Below are positions 10,948 to 20,814 of a stretch of DNA of 64,000 nt, piece by piece. Both the position numbers and the translations under genes were made by a program. The stretch is taken from contig NZ_BBNB01000015.1 of NCBI RefSeq assembly GCF_000759835.1, forward strand, positions 1 through 64,000, read 5' to 3'. Position 1 is the first letter of the stretch; every line of letters begins with the position of its first letter. The notes beneath the pieces were generated by a model. It saw only the letters and a list, made by a program, of their open reading frames with translations. It had not been told where the DNA came from and did not search any database. This stretch comes from Citrobacter sedlakii NBRC 105722. GTDB taxonomy: Bacteria > Pseudomonadota > Gammaproteobacteria > Enterobacterales > Enterobacteriaceae.

Positions 10948-10975
10948 GAGCCAGCAACCTGCGCTGGCTCACATT
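10948..10975 (+). terminator. possible gat operon terminator
   Basis: GAGCCAGC (10948-10955) pairs with GCTGGCTC (10963-10970) around a 7-base loop. The tail is only moderately T-rich, so termination may be partial and let some transcripts reach gatR. Confidence 0.5.
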
Positions 10976-10977
10976 TA

Positions 10978-11014
10978 CTTTCGAAATTTAGCGTTCACCT
11001 TTCGCAATCCTTCG
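10978..11014 (+). promoter_or_regulatory. gatR upstream region with CTTTCG repeats
   Basis: CTTTCG at 10978-10983 and 10999-11004 (21 bases apart) and a near copy CCTTCG at about 11009-11014 repeat the word seen before gatY. This points to autorepression by GatR. Confidence 0.55.
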
Positions 11015-11051
11015 ATTAAACTAGTCACAGTTAATTATCAGGCAAATCAAT

Positions 11052-11825
11052 ATGAACTCATTTGAGCGAAGGAACAAAATTGTCGACCTGATTAATTCGC
11101 AGGGCAGCGTGTTGGTTCTTGATCTTTCGAATACCTTTGGTATTTCTGAAGTCACTATCCGTGCCGATCTGCGTTTGCTGGAGGAAAAGGGTCTGGTTAC
11201 GCGGTTTCACGGCGGCGCGGCTAAACCCGGAAGTCATCTGGCGGAAGGCGATAATCAGGAAGTTATACTCGAGGACCGTTACCAGCTTGCCAGCGATCCG
11301 AAAAAGCGCATTGCTCAGTCAGCGGCGGCGATGGTGGAAGAAGGGATGACCGTGATTCTGGATAGCGGCAGCACCACGTTATTGATCGCCGAAGCGTTGA
11401 ACCGTAAGAGCAACATTACCGTGATTACCAACAGCTTACCGGCGGCATTTACCCTGTCCGACAACAAAGACCTGACGCTGGTGGTTTGCGGCGGCACGGT
11501 AAGGCATAAAACACATTCCATGCATGGCACTATCGCCGAACGTTCGTTACAGGGCATCAGCGCAGACTTGATGTTTGTCGGTGCGGACGGTATCGACGCC
11601 ACCAACGGGATCACCACCTTTAATGAAGGGTATTCGATAAGCGGAGTGATGGCCGCTGCGGCACACAAAGTTGTCGCCGTTCTGGACGCCACCAAGTTCA
11701 ACCGCCGCGGATTCAACCAGGTTCTCCCCATGGAGAAGATCAACTGCGTGATCACTGACGATGGCATCAGTAAGCAGGATAAAGCGGCGGTACTCAAAAC
11801 CGGCGTTGAGCTTATTATTGTTTAG
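11052..11825 (+). CDS. gatR: galactitol operon repressor GatR (DeoR family)
   Basis: Transcriptional repressor of 257 residues. The N-terminal DeoR helix-turn-helix spans about residues 6-57 (LSNTFGISEVTIRADLRLLE, then RFHGGA). A sugar-phosphate-sensing domain follows, with the DSGSTT and GADGID motifs of the family. It lies just downstream of gatD, the usual place for gatR. In E. coli K-12 this gene is broken by an insertion, so an intact copy implies inducible galactitol use here. The exact inducer cannot be read from the sequence. Confidence 0.92.
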   Translation: MNSFERRNKIVDLINSQGSVLVLDLSNTFGISEVTIRADLRLLEEKGLVTRFHGGAAKPGSHLAEGDNQEVILEDRYQLASDPKKRIAQSAAAMVEEGMTVILDSGSTTLLIAEALNRKSNITVITNSLPAAFTLSDNKDLTLVVCGGTVRHKTHSMHGTIAERSLQGISADLMFVGADGIDATNGITTFNEGYSISGVMAAAAHKVVAVLDATKFNRRGFNQVLPMEKINCVITDDGISKQDKAAVLKTGVELIIV

Positions 11826-11840
11826 AGCTTCACTTAATAA

Positions 11841-11880
11841 AGGCAGGCCTGCGCCTGCCTGCAGCGAGTCTACTTTTTAT
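11841..11880 (+). terminator. gatR terminator
   Basis: AGGCAGGC and GCCTGCCT (11841-11848 with 11853-11860) form a strong stem with a CTGC loop. The T-rich tail starts only about 12 bases later, so this is probable rather than certain. Confidence 0.55.
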
Positions 11881-12330
11881 CCGGTTATACAGATTAAAAA
11901 TACTGTTTAGTTTAAGATTATATCTTTAGCTTGATGGTATCTTATCCCGAAAGAAATTTATATAAAGATATTGCACAAAAATAATATTAAAAAGTCTTTT
12001 TTGAGATGAATCGCCCCCTCATATCAATAATATGAATATTTTTATTTGACTTATCTTAAATAGACTGCTCACTTTTATTTAACCTTACACTTTCATTATG
12101 ACTTAAAATCAACCAGTTATGAGCAACAGCATTAAGTATGAATTTTTAAAACCCCCTGTTGACAGATCAATTAACCACCAGCCAAATAGACTTTATTAAT
12201 ATAAATATATTCCGAAAACATAACATTACGCCATTCTAAGCCGTCAGGAACTGTATAATCCTTAAAGCATGCAGATATATTGCCTAATGAAATATTTCAT
12301 TGTATTTTAAGCAAGGATAAGGAATTAGTA
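11880..12330. other. AT-rich gap upstream of the fimbrial operon
   Basis: No gene is visible in this gap of about 450 bases, which is far richer in A and T than its neighbours. It holds a TTGACA at about 12159 and a TATAAT at 12254-12259, which do not form a well-spaced pair. No inverted-repeat phase switch was found. Such DNA upstream of fimbriae often binds the silencer H-NS; that is inference. Confidence 0.5.
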
Positions 12331-12897
12331 ATGAAACGCTATACGAAATCCGTTATTGCGGGTTTACTCACGCTTTCCGCAAGCCACGCGTGGGCGACAG
12401 ATGGAACGATTGAATTTACCGGGCAAATATTAACCAGCACCTGTGAATTTGCTAATGGCGACACGGTTGATGTTGAACTTGGTCATTAAGCCGCTTCTCA
12501 GTTCAAAACCGTTGGCGATAAAACGCCAAGTATTCCAGTCACTATCCCATTAAAAAATTGTCCAACTGACCCGTGGGAGCATGTTGATGGTGTTGAAGAT
12601 GCGTCTTTCCAGCTATGGTTAGAAACACGAAATGGCGGAACGACCGGAACAAATGACGAACTGGTTGCGGTGACGGGTATGGACGAACCTGCGACGGGTG
12701 TCGGTATTCGTATCGATAACGACCAGGGGACACAAATGGCCATTAACAAACTCAACGATCCTAAAGTGTCTTTCCCTATTACCGGGGCGACGATGGATAT
12801 CAATTTACTGGCTTATTACGTTTCAACCGTAGAGTCTAAAGACATTACGCCAGGTGAAGCAAACGCTTCGGTTGATGTCACTCTTGATTACCGTTAA
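12331..12897 (+). pseudogene. major fimbrial subunit, YraH type, with in-frame stop
   Basis: The ATG at 12331 starts a pilin with a clear signal peptide (MKRYTKSVIAGLLTLSASHAWA, cut before TDGTIEF). The first pilin strand is INFTG-like, and the first cysteine is in TSTCEF. A TAA at 12487-12489 follows ...VDVELGH after 52 codons. The same frame then continues without a shift (AASQFKTVGDK..., second cysteine in KNCP) to a typical pilin C-terminus ending VDVTLDYR at 12897. Full length would be about 188 residues. One base change from a Tyr, Glu, Gln or Lys codon would explain it. A sequencing error is possible, since the rest is undamaged. AAGGA lies 8 bases before the ATG. Confidence 0.85.
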
Positions 12898-12966
12898 TCC
12901 CTTCATCATATCTCTTTATCCCTTTTTACAGGGATAAAGAGATATTAACATTTCAGGGAGTAAATA

Positions 12967-13659
12967 ATGAAGAGACTGGCGACACTGGCATTTTTTATCT
13001 TGCTTACCACTCTGGCAAGCACGGCTTTCGCAGGGGGTATCGTACTGGAAAGGACGCGCGTTATTTATGACGCCAGTAAAAAAGAGGCCGCTCTGCCGCT
13101 CGCTAACCACAGCGAAAAAATGCCTTATCTGCTGCAATCATGGGTAGAAAACAGCAACAACAGCTCGCGCGGCCCGTTTATTGTCACGCCCCCACTGTTT
13201 CGACTTGATGCCGGAGAAGACTCTACGCTACGTATTATTAAGGCTGATGGACAGGTGCCTAATGACAGAGAGTCGATGTATTTTATCAATGTGCGAGCCA
13301 TTCCTGCACAGAACAAAGCCGATCTCGCCAATACCAATACATTAACGTTAGTGTTTAAAACCCGAATCAAACTTTTTTACCGACCAAAAGGACTCAACGG
13401 TAAAGCCAGAGATGCTTTCAAAGCGCTCGAGTTTGGCATCTCAGCGAACCAACTGACTATTTATAACCCATCGGCATATCATGTCGTTTTTGCGGGATTA
13501 AGTTTAGACAATGTCAACCTCACAGACAAAATTGAATACATCGCGCCGCAGGAAAGAAAAATAATTGCCATCAATGCTACGACTGGAAGAACGGTGAAAT
13601 GGGCGGCAATAAATGATTTTGGTGGCAGTACAGCGCCAGAAACACGCCTGATTCCATAA
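12967..13659 (+). CDS. yraI: periplasmic fimbrial chaperone, YraI/PapD family
   Basis: Chaperone that folds pilin subunits in the periplasm by donating a beta strand and hands them to the usher. It has 230 residues. A signal peptide of about 22 residues ends at TAFA. The mature start [13 protein letters not shown] is typical of the family. The region [14 protein letters not shown] carries the conserved basic residue and subunit-binding strand, and the second Ig-like domain follows. It starts 69 bases after the pilin frame and lies 30 bases before the usher. Confidence 0.92.
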   Translation: MKRLATLAFFILLTTLASTAFAGGIVLERTRVIYDASKKEAALPLANHSEKMPYLLQSWVENSNNSSRGPFIVTPPLFRLDAGEDSTLRIIKADGQVPNDRESMYFINVRAIPAQNKADLANTNTLTLVFKTRIKLFYRPKGLNGKARDAFKALEFGISANQLTIYNPSAYHVVFAGLSLDNVNLTDKIEYIAPQERKIIAINATTGRTVKWAAINDFGGSTAPETRLIP

Positions 13660-13689
13660 AACAGGCTACGCTTCAGTGATAAGGGAAAT

Positions 13690-16230
13690 ATGAGCTATAA
13701 GCGGAAAAAGGATTTAACGGAGAAAATCGATGTACTGTACGCAAAGAAATATTTGCGCCACTGCATCAGGTACCTTTTGCCGTTTACCATCACCAGCGGT
13801 TACCTGGTTTCAGGTACTGCTTTTGCCGATGACTATTTTTTCGACCCCGCTCTACTGGAAACCGCCAAAAGTGGTCAACGCCCCGTCGATCTGTCACTTT
13901 TTTCTCATAAGAATGCACAGCAACCCGGTGAATATTCTGTCGAGATTTACATCAATAATAAAAAGTTGATGCAACGAACGCTGCCTTTTGTCATCGCAAA
14001 TAATCACCAGCTTCAACCACAATTTACAGTAGGGCAACTACGCGAATTAGGCTTTAAAGTCGATGAGAATCCGGCATTTGCCAATGCTGATGACGGTACG
14101 CGCATTCCCGATCTCGCTAAAGCCGTTCCCGGTAGCGTTGCGATATTTGATTTTAACCACAGCAAACTCAAGTTAAGCGTTCCGCAAATTGCCCTTTATC
14201 GCGATGCCAGAGGCTATGTTGATCCTTCGCGCTGGGATAACGGTGTTCCGGTCGTTTTCACCAACTACAGTTTCACCGGTTCCAGAAGCCGCTACGACAA
14301 TAACGAACAAAGTGAACGCCAGTACATGAACCTGCAAAGTGGCGCGAACTTCGGCGAGTGGCGATTACGTAACTACTCCACCTGGACGCACAATGAGGAT
14401 GACGCTCGTTGGGACAGCATCAACAGCTGGTTGCAACGGGACATAAAGTCCCTCAGGTCACAGTTGGTGATTGGCGAAAGCTCAACAGACGGCGCCATTT
14501 TTCCGGGCTACCAGTTTACCGGCGCTCGCCTTTACTCCGACGACAACATGCTGCCAAACAGTCAAAAAGGCTTTGCGCCAACCATTCGTGGCATCGCCAA
14601 TTCCAGCGCTATCGTCACGGTTCGCCAGAACGGTTATACCATTTACCAAAGCAACGTCCCTGCAGGCGCATTTGAGATTAACGATCTCTATCCCTCCTCC
14701 TTCGGGGGCGATTTGGACGTCAGTATCGAAGAAGCCGACGGGACAGTTCGCCATTTCGTTCAACCTTTCTCGTCGCTTCCCGTTATGCAAAGGCTGGGGC
14801 ATCTGAAATACAGCCTTACTGCGGGTCGCTTTCGCGCCGCCCAATCAGCAGAGAGTAAAGAACCCCAATTTATTGAAAGTACCGGCATCTATGGTCTGAG
14901 CAACGCCCTGACGGTGTATGGCGGAATGCTAACCGCTGAAAATTATCGGTCGCAAACCGTCGGCGTTGGCGGCACTCTGGGAGAATTCGGCGCCGTTTCA
15001 GTGGATATTGGCAGGGCAGAGACGCAATTTGATGATGGCAATACCTTTGAAGGCTATACCTGCCGTACCCAATATATTAAAGATTTGCCAGAAACTGGCA
15101 CGAATTTATCGCTGGGATATTATCGCTATACCAGCAATGGCTATTTTACGTTTTCTGATGCCAATGCAAAGAATATAAATAATAGTTACCGTCAAAAAAG
15201 TGAAGCACAATTCAGCATCAGCCAGACGCTACTCAACAGCATCAATTTTTATGTTTCCGGTTCTCAACGTACCTACTGGAACGACAGCCAAAAAGATAAC
15301 AACTTCTCCGCAGGACTGAATGGCAGCCTCTACGGCGTCAGCTATAACCTTAACGGACAATTCACCGATTCAACGGACCGCGAGAGCGAGCGCTCCGTTT
15401 CACTCAGTATTAGCGTACCGCTGGATCGATGGCTTCCCCATGCGCAGGCGACATGGCGTGTTACGGAAGATAAAAATAAAGCGACGCAGCATGAGGTAGG
15501 AATTAATGGTTCGCTGTTGGATGACTATCGTCTGAGCTATAGCCTTAAGCAACGGCAAAGCGAAGATAATGAAAACACCAGTAGCAGTTTTTCCGCAAAT
15601 TACCGCTCCGCATACGGTACCGTCAGCAGTAGCTACGACTACAGTCCAGATAATCGCCAGCTCAGCTATGGCCTTTCTGGCGGCGTCGTTGCGCATTCTC
15701 ATGGCGTAACGCTGTCCCAGCCGCTTGGTAATGCCTTTGCGCTTATTGACGCCAATGGCGCCGCCAATATACGGATTAAGAACTACCCGGGAATCGCAAC
15801 CGACTATTTTGGCAATGCCGTTATCCCTTTTCTCACGCCGTATCAGGAAAACCGAATTACGCTGGACACGACCACCATGCCGGATGACGTTGACGTAACG
15901 GAAACAGCAAAAATCGTCGTGCCAGGTCAGGGCGCTGCCGTGAGTGCCTATTTTAGTGCGCAGACGGGGCGCAGAGTTTTACTCACCGTGACCGATGCGC
16001 AGAACACCCCTTTACCTTTCGGTGCTATGGCGAATAACCAGAGTGCGGGAACGCAAAGCATCGTGGACGAGGGCGGCGTGCTTTATCTCACTGGGGTTAA
16101 CGAGTTGCCGCAAACCTGGACGATTCGCTGGGGTAAAGAAGCCAGCCAGCAATGTCAGTTTACTTATAGCCTGTCAGATAACCGGCAGAGCGCATCATCT
16201 GTTCTAAAAGACACAACGGTATGTCGTTAA
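13690..16230 (+). CDS. yraJ: outer-membrane fimbrial usher, YraJ/FimD family
   Basis: Outer-membrane beta-barrel pore that recruits chaperone-subunit complexes and assembles the fimbria. It has 846 residues, full length for the family. It has a long signal sequence (about 45 residues, with a charged start and hydrophobic core ending GTAFA). Next come the N-terminal periplasmic domain, the barrel with plug (PTIRGIANSSAIVTVRQNGYTIYQ), and C-terminal domains with PFGA and a closing cysteine pair. No frameshift or stop was found, so this partner of the broken pilin is intact. Confidence 0.94.
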   Translation: MSYKRKKDLTEKIDVLYAKKYLRHCIRYLLPFTITSGYLVSGTAFADDYFFDPALLETAKSGQRPVDLSLFSHKNAQQPGEYSVEIYINNKKLMQRTLPFVIANNHQLQPQFTVGQLRELGFKVDENPAFANADDGTRIPDLAKAVPGSVAIFDFNHSKLKLSVPQIALYRDARGYVDPSRWDNGVPVVFTNYSFTGSRSRYDNNEQSERQYMNLQSGANFGEWRLRNYSTWTHNEDDARWDSINSWLQRDIKSLRSQLVIGESSTDGAIFPGYQFTGARLYSDDNMLPNSQKGFAPTIRGIANSSAIVTVRQNGYTIYQSNVPAGAFEINDLYPSSFGGDLDVSIEEADGTVRHFVQPFSSLPVMQRLGHLKYSLTAGRFRAAQSAESKEPQFIESTGIYGLSNALTVYGGMLTAENYRSQTVGVGGTLGEFGAVSVDIGRAETQFDDGNTFEGYTCRTQYIKDLPETGTNLSLGYYRYTSNGYFTFSDANAKNINNSYRQKSEAQFSISQTLLNSINFYVSGSQRTYWNDSQKDNNFSAGLNGSLYGVSYNLNGQFTDSTDRESERSVSLSISVPLDRWLPHAQATWRVTEDKNKATQHEVGINGSLLDDYRLSYSLKQRQSEDNENTSSSFSANYRSAYGTVSSSYDYSPDNRQLSYGLSGGVVAHSHGVTLSQPLGNAFALIDANGAANIRIKNYPGIATDYFGNAVIPFLTPYQENRITLDTTTMPDDVDVTETAKIVVPGQGAAVSAYFSAQTGRRVLLTVTDAQNTPLPFGAMANNQSAGTQSIVDEGGVLYLTGVNELPQTWTIRWGKEASQQCQFTYSLSDNRQSASSVLKDTTVCR

Positions 16231-16241
16231 GGGTGTATTCG

Positions 16242-17315
16242 ATGAGAATTTATATTTTATCTGTGATTACCGCGCTTATCGCCCTGGCTTCTGCCTCACC
16301 GGCTCAGTCAGCGACAGGTATCTGCGAAGCGAATGGAAATTTTATGACAGATATCGCAACCGACTGGACAAAAGAACAGAATGTGACAGCTTCAGTCTGG
16401 CAGATCCCTTCGGCAGCCAGGGGCAGCGCCTATCAATTAGGATGCGACTGCAGTGCTAACACCAAGGTCAACCTTTATTATTCAACCGTCAGCGCAATAA
16501 CCACCACCGGACATTTAAGTGGTTTTTATCGTTTAAACGACAGCCTGGACATTAAAACCGAGATCAACGATATCCCCAACGCAGGTACCGTACTTGTTCC
16601 CACGAAAATTGGTTCGCCCATCAAGGATACCAGCGGTTCTTACAGTACAAAAACCAGTAACAGCGTCTGTAATGACGATCCTGCCGAGCAAAGATCGTCA
16701 GCGATTTCATTTGGTATGGATACCACATTTACGCTGTATGTCCGCAAACCGTTTTTAGGCGAAATGATTATTCCTGACACCCTTGTCGCCTACATCCAGG
16801 CGGCATGGAGCAGCTCGTCGTCCTATCCAAAAACCTTCAATAATATTGCTGAACTGCATATCCAGGGGCGAATTACGGTTCCACAACACTGTAAGATTAA
16901 TCAAGGAGACGTCATCCAGGTGAATCTTGGAACAATCAGTGCTGCGCATTTTACAATTAAGGACCAAATGCCTGAGCATTACACACCCATTAACTTCGAC
17001 ATTACCTATGACTGCGGGGATATGTCTGAAATAAAGAACAGCCTGTATATGTATATCGAGGGCAGCGATTTGGCCAGCCAATATGTGCTCGTCGCAAGAC
17101 GCAGAGAGTCTGACAACGAGCCGGATGTGGGAATCCGCCTGGTGGATATCACCACCACAAACATAGATATTCCTTTTAACCCCGGCGCACTTCTGATGGA
17201 CAGTTCCGGCAGCGGGACCGCGCATTTACAGGCTTACCCGGTCAATCTCACCGGGGGCACGCTTGCCGGAGGGCGTTTTAAGGGGACCGCCACCATTACC
17301 GTGGTGGTGAAGTAG
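16242..17315 (+). CDS. yraK: fimbrial tip adhesin, YraK type
   Basis: Predicted tip protein of 357 residues. It has a signal peptide (MRIYILSVITALIALASASPAQS), an N-terminal region with several cysteines (about residues 24-215) that would bind the receptor, and a C-terminal pilin domain starting near HCKINQGDVIQVNLGTI. It ends GTATITVVVK, the C-terminal strand recognised by the chaperone. The frame opens at 16221, but the ATG at 16242 has an AAGGG site and a proper signal peptide. It lies 11 bases after the usher. The receptor is unknown. Confidence 0.85.
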   Translation: MRIYILSVITALIALASASPAQSATGICEANGNFMTDIATDWTKEQNVTASVWQIPSAARGSAYQLGCDCSANTKVNLYYSTVSAITTTGHLSGFYRLNDSLDIKTEINDIPNAGTVLVPTKIGSPIKDTSGSYSTKTSNSVCNDDPAEQRSSAISFGMDTTFTLYVRKPFLGEMIIPDTLVAYIQAAWSSSSSYPKTFNNIAELHIQGRITVPQHCKINQGDVIQVNLGTISAAHFTIKDQMPEHYTPINFDITYDCGDMSEIKNSLYMYIEGSDLASQYVLVARRRESDNEPDVGIRLVDITTTNIDIPFNPGALLMDSSGSGTAHLQAYPVNLTGGTLAGGRFKGTATITVVVK

Positions 17316-17320
17316 CAGCG

Positions 17321-18181
17321 TTAGTCCTGCTGCTCCAGCGCATACTTATACAACGCGTTTTTCTTCACGCCGTGAATTTCAGCCGCCAGCGCGGCGGCTT
17401 TCTTCAGCGGCAGCTCCGCCTGGAGTAACGCCAGCGTGCGCAGGGCGTCGGCGGGCAATTCGTCTTCTTGCGCTTTATGCCCTTCGACAATTAATACCAT
17501 CTCGCCCTTGCGGCGGTTTTCGTCCTCTTTCACCCACGCCAACAGCTCGCCGACCGGCGCACCGTGAATCGTTTCCCAGGTTTTGGTCAGCTCTCGCGCC
17601 AGCACGACGTAACGGGCTCCTCCCCATACCGCCACCATATCTTCCAGACTGTCGAGCAGGCGGTGAGTCGATTCATAAAAAATCAGCGTCCGCGCTTCCG
17701 CTTCGAGAGCTTTGAGTGCATCACGTCGGCCCTTTGATTTTGCAGGTAAAAAGCCTTCATAGCAGAAGCGATCAGAAGGCAAGCCCGCCGCGCTTAATGC
17801 CGCAATGGCCGCGCAGGGCCCCGGCAGCGGCACCACGCGGATCCCCTGCTCACGGCAGGTACGCACCAGGTGATAACCCGGATCGTTAATCAGCGGCGTT
17901 CCGGCATCTGATACCAGCGCAATGTTCTGCCCTTCTTTCAGCTTTGCCACCAGCGTATCGGCTTTTTGTTGCTCGTTATGGTCGTGCAGGGCGAACAGGC
18001 GGGCGGTAATCGCGAAATGCTGCAACAGCAAACCGGTATGACGGGTGTCTTCAGCGGCAATTAAATCAACGGCTTGCAAAACTTCGAGCGCACGTTGGGT
18101 AATATCGGACAAATTCCCGATGGGAGTAGGTACAATAAAGAGTTGGCCGGGAGATTTATCCGCCGATTCGTGTTGTTTCAT
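17321..18181 (-). CDS. rsmI: 16S rRNA C1402 2'-O-methyltransferase RsmI
   Basis: Methylates the ribose of C1402 in the decoding centre of 16S rRNA, using S-adenosylmethionine. It has 286 residues, the E. coli length. The tetrapyrrole-methylase fold shows PTPIGNL (18-24) and the SAM-pocket stretch [13 protein letters not shown] (90-102). Divergent from lpoA with a 64-base gap. Its stop lies 5 bases from the end of the convergent adhesin gene, so the fimbrial operon ends right at this conserved gene. Confidence 0.96.
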   Translation of the reverse strand: MKQHESADKSPGQLFIVPTPIGNLSDITQRALEVLQAVDLIAAEDTRHTGLLLQHFAITARLFALHDHNEQQKADTLVAKLKEGQNIALVSDAGTPLINDPGYHLVRTCREQGIRVVPLPGPCAAIAALSAAGLPSDRFCYEGFLPAKSKGRRDALKALEAEARTLIFYESTHRLLDSLEDMVAVWGGARYVVLARELTKTWETIHGAPVGELLAWVKEDENRRKGEMVLIVEGHKAQEDELPADALRTLALLQAELPLKKAAALAAEIHGVKKNALYKYALEQQD

Positions 18182-18245
18182 TGTGTCGTCCGTATTGCCG
18201 ATTTAATATTGAGCATTGCGTATAAAAAATATCACTGGATACAGT

Positions 18246-20300
18246 ATGGTACCCTTAACATTTTCTCGTTTAAAAGCCGCGCGCTGTCTGCCCGTCATTC
18301 TGGCAGCACTGATTTTCGCCGGCTGTGGCACCCAGGCGCCCGATCAAAGCACTGCGCACATGCAGGGCAGCGCGCAAGCTGACTCTGGCTTTTATTTACA
18401 GCAAATGCAGCAGAGCGCAGATGATAGCAAGACCAACTGGCAATTACTCGCCATTCGTGCCCTGCTGAAAGAGGGCAAAAACCAGCAGGCTATCGAACTG
18501 TTTAATCAACTGCCGCAGAACCTGAACGACGCCCAGCGCCGTGAGCAGGCGCTGCTGGGGGCAGAAGTGAAGGTCGTGCAGCAGGACGTTGCCGGCGCGA
18601 AAAAACAGTTAGGCGAGATCGATCTTTCCGCGCTGGATAAAAATCAACAATTGCGTTTCTGGCAAATCGGCATCGCCGCGGAACAGGGACAGCCTTCCCT
18701 GACGCTCCTGCGTGCGCTGATCGCCCAGGAACCACTGCTCGGCGCAAAAGAAAAACAGGCGAACATCGATGCCACCTGGCAGGCGCTGACTTCCATGAGT
18801 CAGGATCAGGCGAAAGCGCTGGTTATCAATGCGGATGAAAACGTACTGCAGGGTTGGCTGGATCTGCAGCGGGTCTGGTTTGATAACCGCAGCGATCCGG
18901 ACATGATGAAAGCGGGCATTACAGACTGGCAAAAACGCTATCCACAGAACCCGGGAGCGAAAATGCTGCCGACGCAATTGGTGAATGTGCAGAGCTTTAA
19001 GCCAGCGTCCACCAGTAAAATCGCCCTGCTGCTGCCGCTGAACGGTCAGGCCGCCGTTTTTGGCCGCACCATCCAGCAAGGGTTTGAAGCGGCGAAAAAC
19101 CAGGGCACGCAGCCCGTAGACGCGCAGCCAGCCGCCCAGCCCGCGCCGGTAGAGGCGCCTGCGCCAGCCGAACAACAGCCGCAGGTAACCGATGGCGTCG
19201 CCAGCCCGTCTCAGGCGTCGGTGAAAGACCTGACCAACGAGCAGCCAGCACAGCAACCCACGCCGACCAGCGCCCCGCAAACAGCGCCTGCACAGCCTGT
19301 AACGGCAAGCGCGGCGGCGAATCCCTCCGCGGAACTCAAAATTTATGACACCAGCTCACAGCCGCTGACGCAGATCCTGAATCAGGTTCAGCAGGATGGC
19401 GCGAGCATCGTGGTAGGCCCGTTGCTGAAAAGCAATGTCGATGAGCTGATCAAGAGCAATACCCCGCTGAACGTGCTGGCGCTAAACCAGCCGGAAGCGG
19501 TGCAGAACCGCGTCAATATCTGCTATTTCGCCCTCTCGCCGGAAGATGAAGCGCGCGACGCCGCCCGTCACATTCGTGACGAGGGTAAACAGTCGCCGCT
19601 GCTGCTGATCCCACGCAGCGCGCTGGGCGATCGCGTGGCCAACGCTTTTGCTGAAGAATGGCTGAAGCTGGGCGGCGGTACCGTGCTACAGCAAAAATTC
19701 GGTTCTACCGCAGAGTTACGGATGGGTGTCAACGGCGGCGCCGGCATCGCGTTAACCGGTAGCCCGGTCGCCGCCAGCGCGCCATCGCAGCCTGGGGTGA
19801 CCATTGGCGATCTGACCATTCCGGCGCCGCCAACCGAGGCCCAAATTACCGGTAGCGGCGGTCGTGTCGACGCGGTCTATATACTGGCGACGCCGAACGA
19901 GATCGCGTTTATTAAGCCGATGATCGCCATGCGCAACGGCAGCCAGAGCGGCGCAACGCTTTACGCCAGCTCCCGTAGCGCACAGGGAAATGCCGGACCG
20001 GACTTCCGTCTGGAAATGGAAGGCTTACAGTACAGCGAAATCCCAATGCTGGCTGGCGGCAATCCCTCGCTGATGCAACAGGCGCTCGGCGCGGTACGCA
20101 ACGACTACTCTCTGGCGCGCATGTACGCGATGGGCGTTGACGCCTGGACGCTGGCGAACCATTTCTCGCAGATGCGTCAGGTTCAGGGCTTTGAAATCAA
20201 CGGCAACACCGGCGCGCTGACCGCTAATCAGGACTGTGTGATTAACAGGAAGTTATCATGGCTCAAATACCAGCAAGGGCAGATCGTCCCGGCCAGTTAA
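18246..20300 (+). CDS. lpoA: outer-membrane lipoprotein LpoA, activator of PBP1A
   Basis: Lipoprotein that reaches from the outer membrane through the periplasm to activate the peptidoglycan synthase PBP1A (MrcA). It has 684 residues against 678 in E. coli. The lipobox is FAGC with the lipidated cysteine at residue 27. TPR-like helices form the N-domain. A linker rich in Gln, Pro and Ala covers about residues 287-362, followed by the periplasmic-binding-protein-like C-domain. The ATG at 18246 ([10 protein letters not shown]) was preferred to 18216 because it gives the known signal peptide. It overlaps yraN by 43 bases. Confidence 0.95.
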   Translation: MVPLTFSRLKAARCLPVILAALIFAGCGTQAPDQSTAHMQGSAQADSGFYLQQMQQSADDSKTNWQLLAIRALLKEGKNQQAIELFNQLPQNLNDAQRREQALLGAEVKVVQQDVAGAKKQLGEIDLSALDKNQQLRFWQIGIAAEQGQPSLTLLRALIAQEPLLGAKEKQANIDATWQALTSMSQDQAKALVINADENVLQGWLDLQRVWFDNRSDPDMMKAGITDWQKRYPQNPGAKMLPTQLVNVQSFKPASTSKIALLLPLNGQAAVFGRTIQQGFEAAKNQGTQPVDAQPAAQPAPVEAPAPAEQQPQVTDGVASPSQASVKDLTNEQPAQQPTPTSAPQTAPAQPVTASAAANPSAELKIYDTSSQPLTQILNQVQQDGASIVVGPLLKSNVDELIKSNTPLNVLALNQPEAVQNRVNICYFALSPEDEARDAARHIRDEGKQSPLLLIPRSALGDRVANAFAEEWLKLGGGTVLQQKFGSTAELRMGVNGGAGIALTGSPVAASAPSQPGVTIGDLTIPAPPTEAQITGSGGRVDAVYILATPNEIAFIKPMIAMRNGSQSGATLYASSRSAQGNAGPDFRLEMEGLQYSEIPMLAGGNPSLMQQALGAVRNDYSLARMYAMGVDAWTLANHFSQMRQVQGFEINGNTGALTANQDCVINRKLSWLKYQQGQIVPAS

Positions 20301-20653
20301 CGAGCAAACAGACCGGCGGCGCGTGGGAAGTCACCGCGCGACGCTGGCTCGAGCGCAAGGGACTGCAGTTTATCGCCGCCAACGTCAACGAACGTGGCGG
20401 CGAAATTGATCTGATTATGCGTGAAGGTAAAACGACCGTCTTTGTTGAGGTCCGCTACCGCCGCTCAGCAGCCTTCGGCGGCGCGGCGGCCAGTGTGACC
20501 CGGAGCAAACAACGCAAATTATTACACACTGCCCGCTTGTGGCTCGCGCGCCACAATGGGAGTTTTGATACTGTGGATTGCCGGTTCGATGTGTTAGCCT
20601 TCACCGGAAATGATGTTGAGTGGTTAAGGGATGCCTTTAACGACTGCTCATGA
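20258..20653 (+). CDS. yraN: UPF0102 family protein YraN
   Basis: Small conserved protein of 131 residues with an endonuclease-like fold. [13 protein letters not shown] and VFVEVRYR match the PD-(D/E)xK-type nuclease core. Its role is unknown; the family is often near DNA-processing or cell-envelope genes. It begins inside the 3' end of lpoA in another frame, which suggests translational coupling. Length and both motifs agree with E. coli YraN. Confidence 0.92.
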   Translation: MAQIPARADRPGQLTSKQTGGAWEVTARRWLERKGLQFIAANVNERGGEIDLIMREGKTTVFVEVRYRRSAAFGGAAASVTRSKQRKLLHTARLWLARHNGSFDTVDCRFDVLAFTGNDVEWLRDAFNDCS

Positions 20654-20726
20654 TACTTAAACCAGTTCCTGCTTATAAGGCGTCATTGTTGCCGCCAGTC
20701 CGGGCGGACAGCGCGGAACACCCGGG

Positions 20727-20743
20727 ACGTACGTGTCGTACGT
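20727..20743. repeat. palindrome in the yraN-diaA gap
   Basis: ACGTACG-TGT-CGTACGT is a perfect 7+7 inverted repeat in the 161-base gap. No T run follows. The surrounding sequence is GC-rich and could form a longer structured leader for diaA. Its function is not known. Confidence 0.5.
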
Positions 20744-20814
20744 GCGGAGGGTAAGCGCTTGCCAGGAACAAATGGCAAATAAAATAGCCTTATAGCAGGG
20801 ACTTAAGGATTCGC

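Noticed and set aside
11826-12330. Fim-type invertible promoter
   Set aside because: I looked for matching inverted repeats at the two ends and a recombinase gene nearby and found neither.
12487-12489. Stop codon read as selenocysteine or programmed frameshift
   Set aside because: The codon is TAA, not TGA, no slippery run is near, and the frame is unchanged on both sides; a plain nonsense change is simpler.
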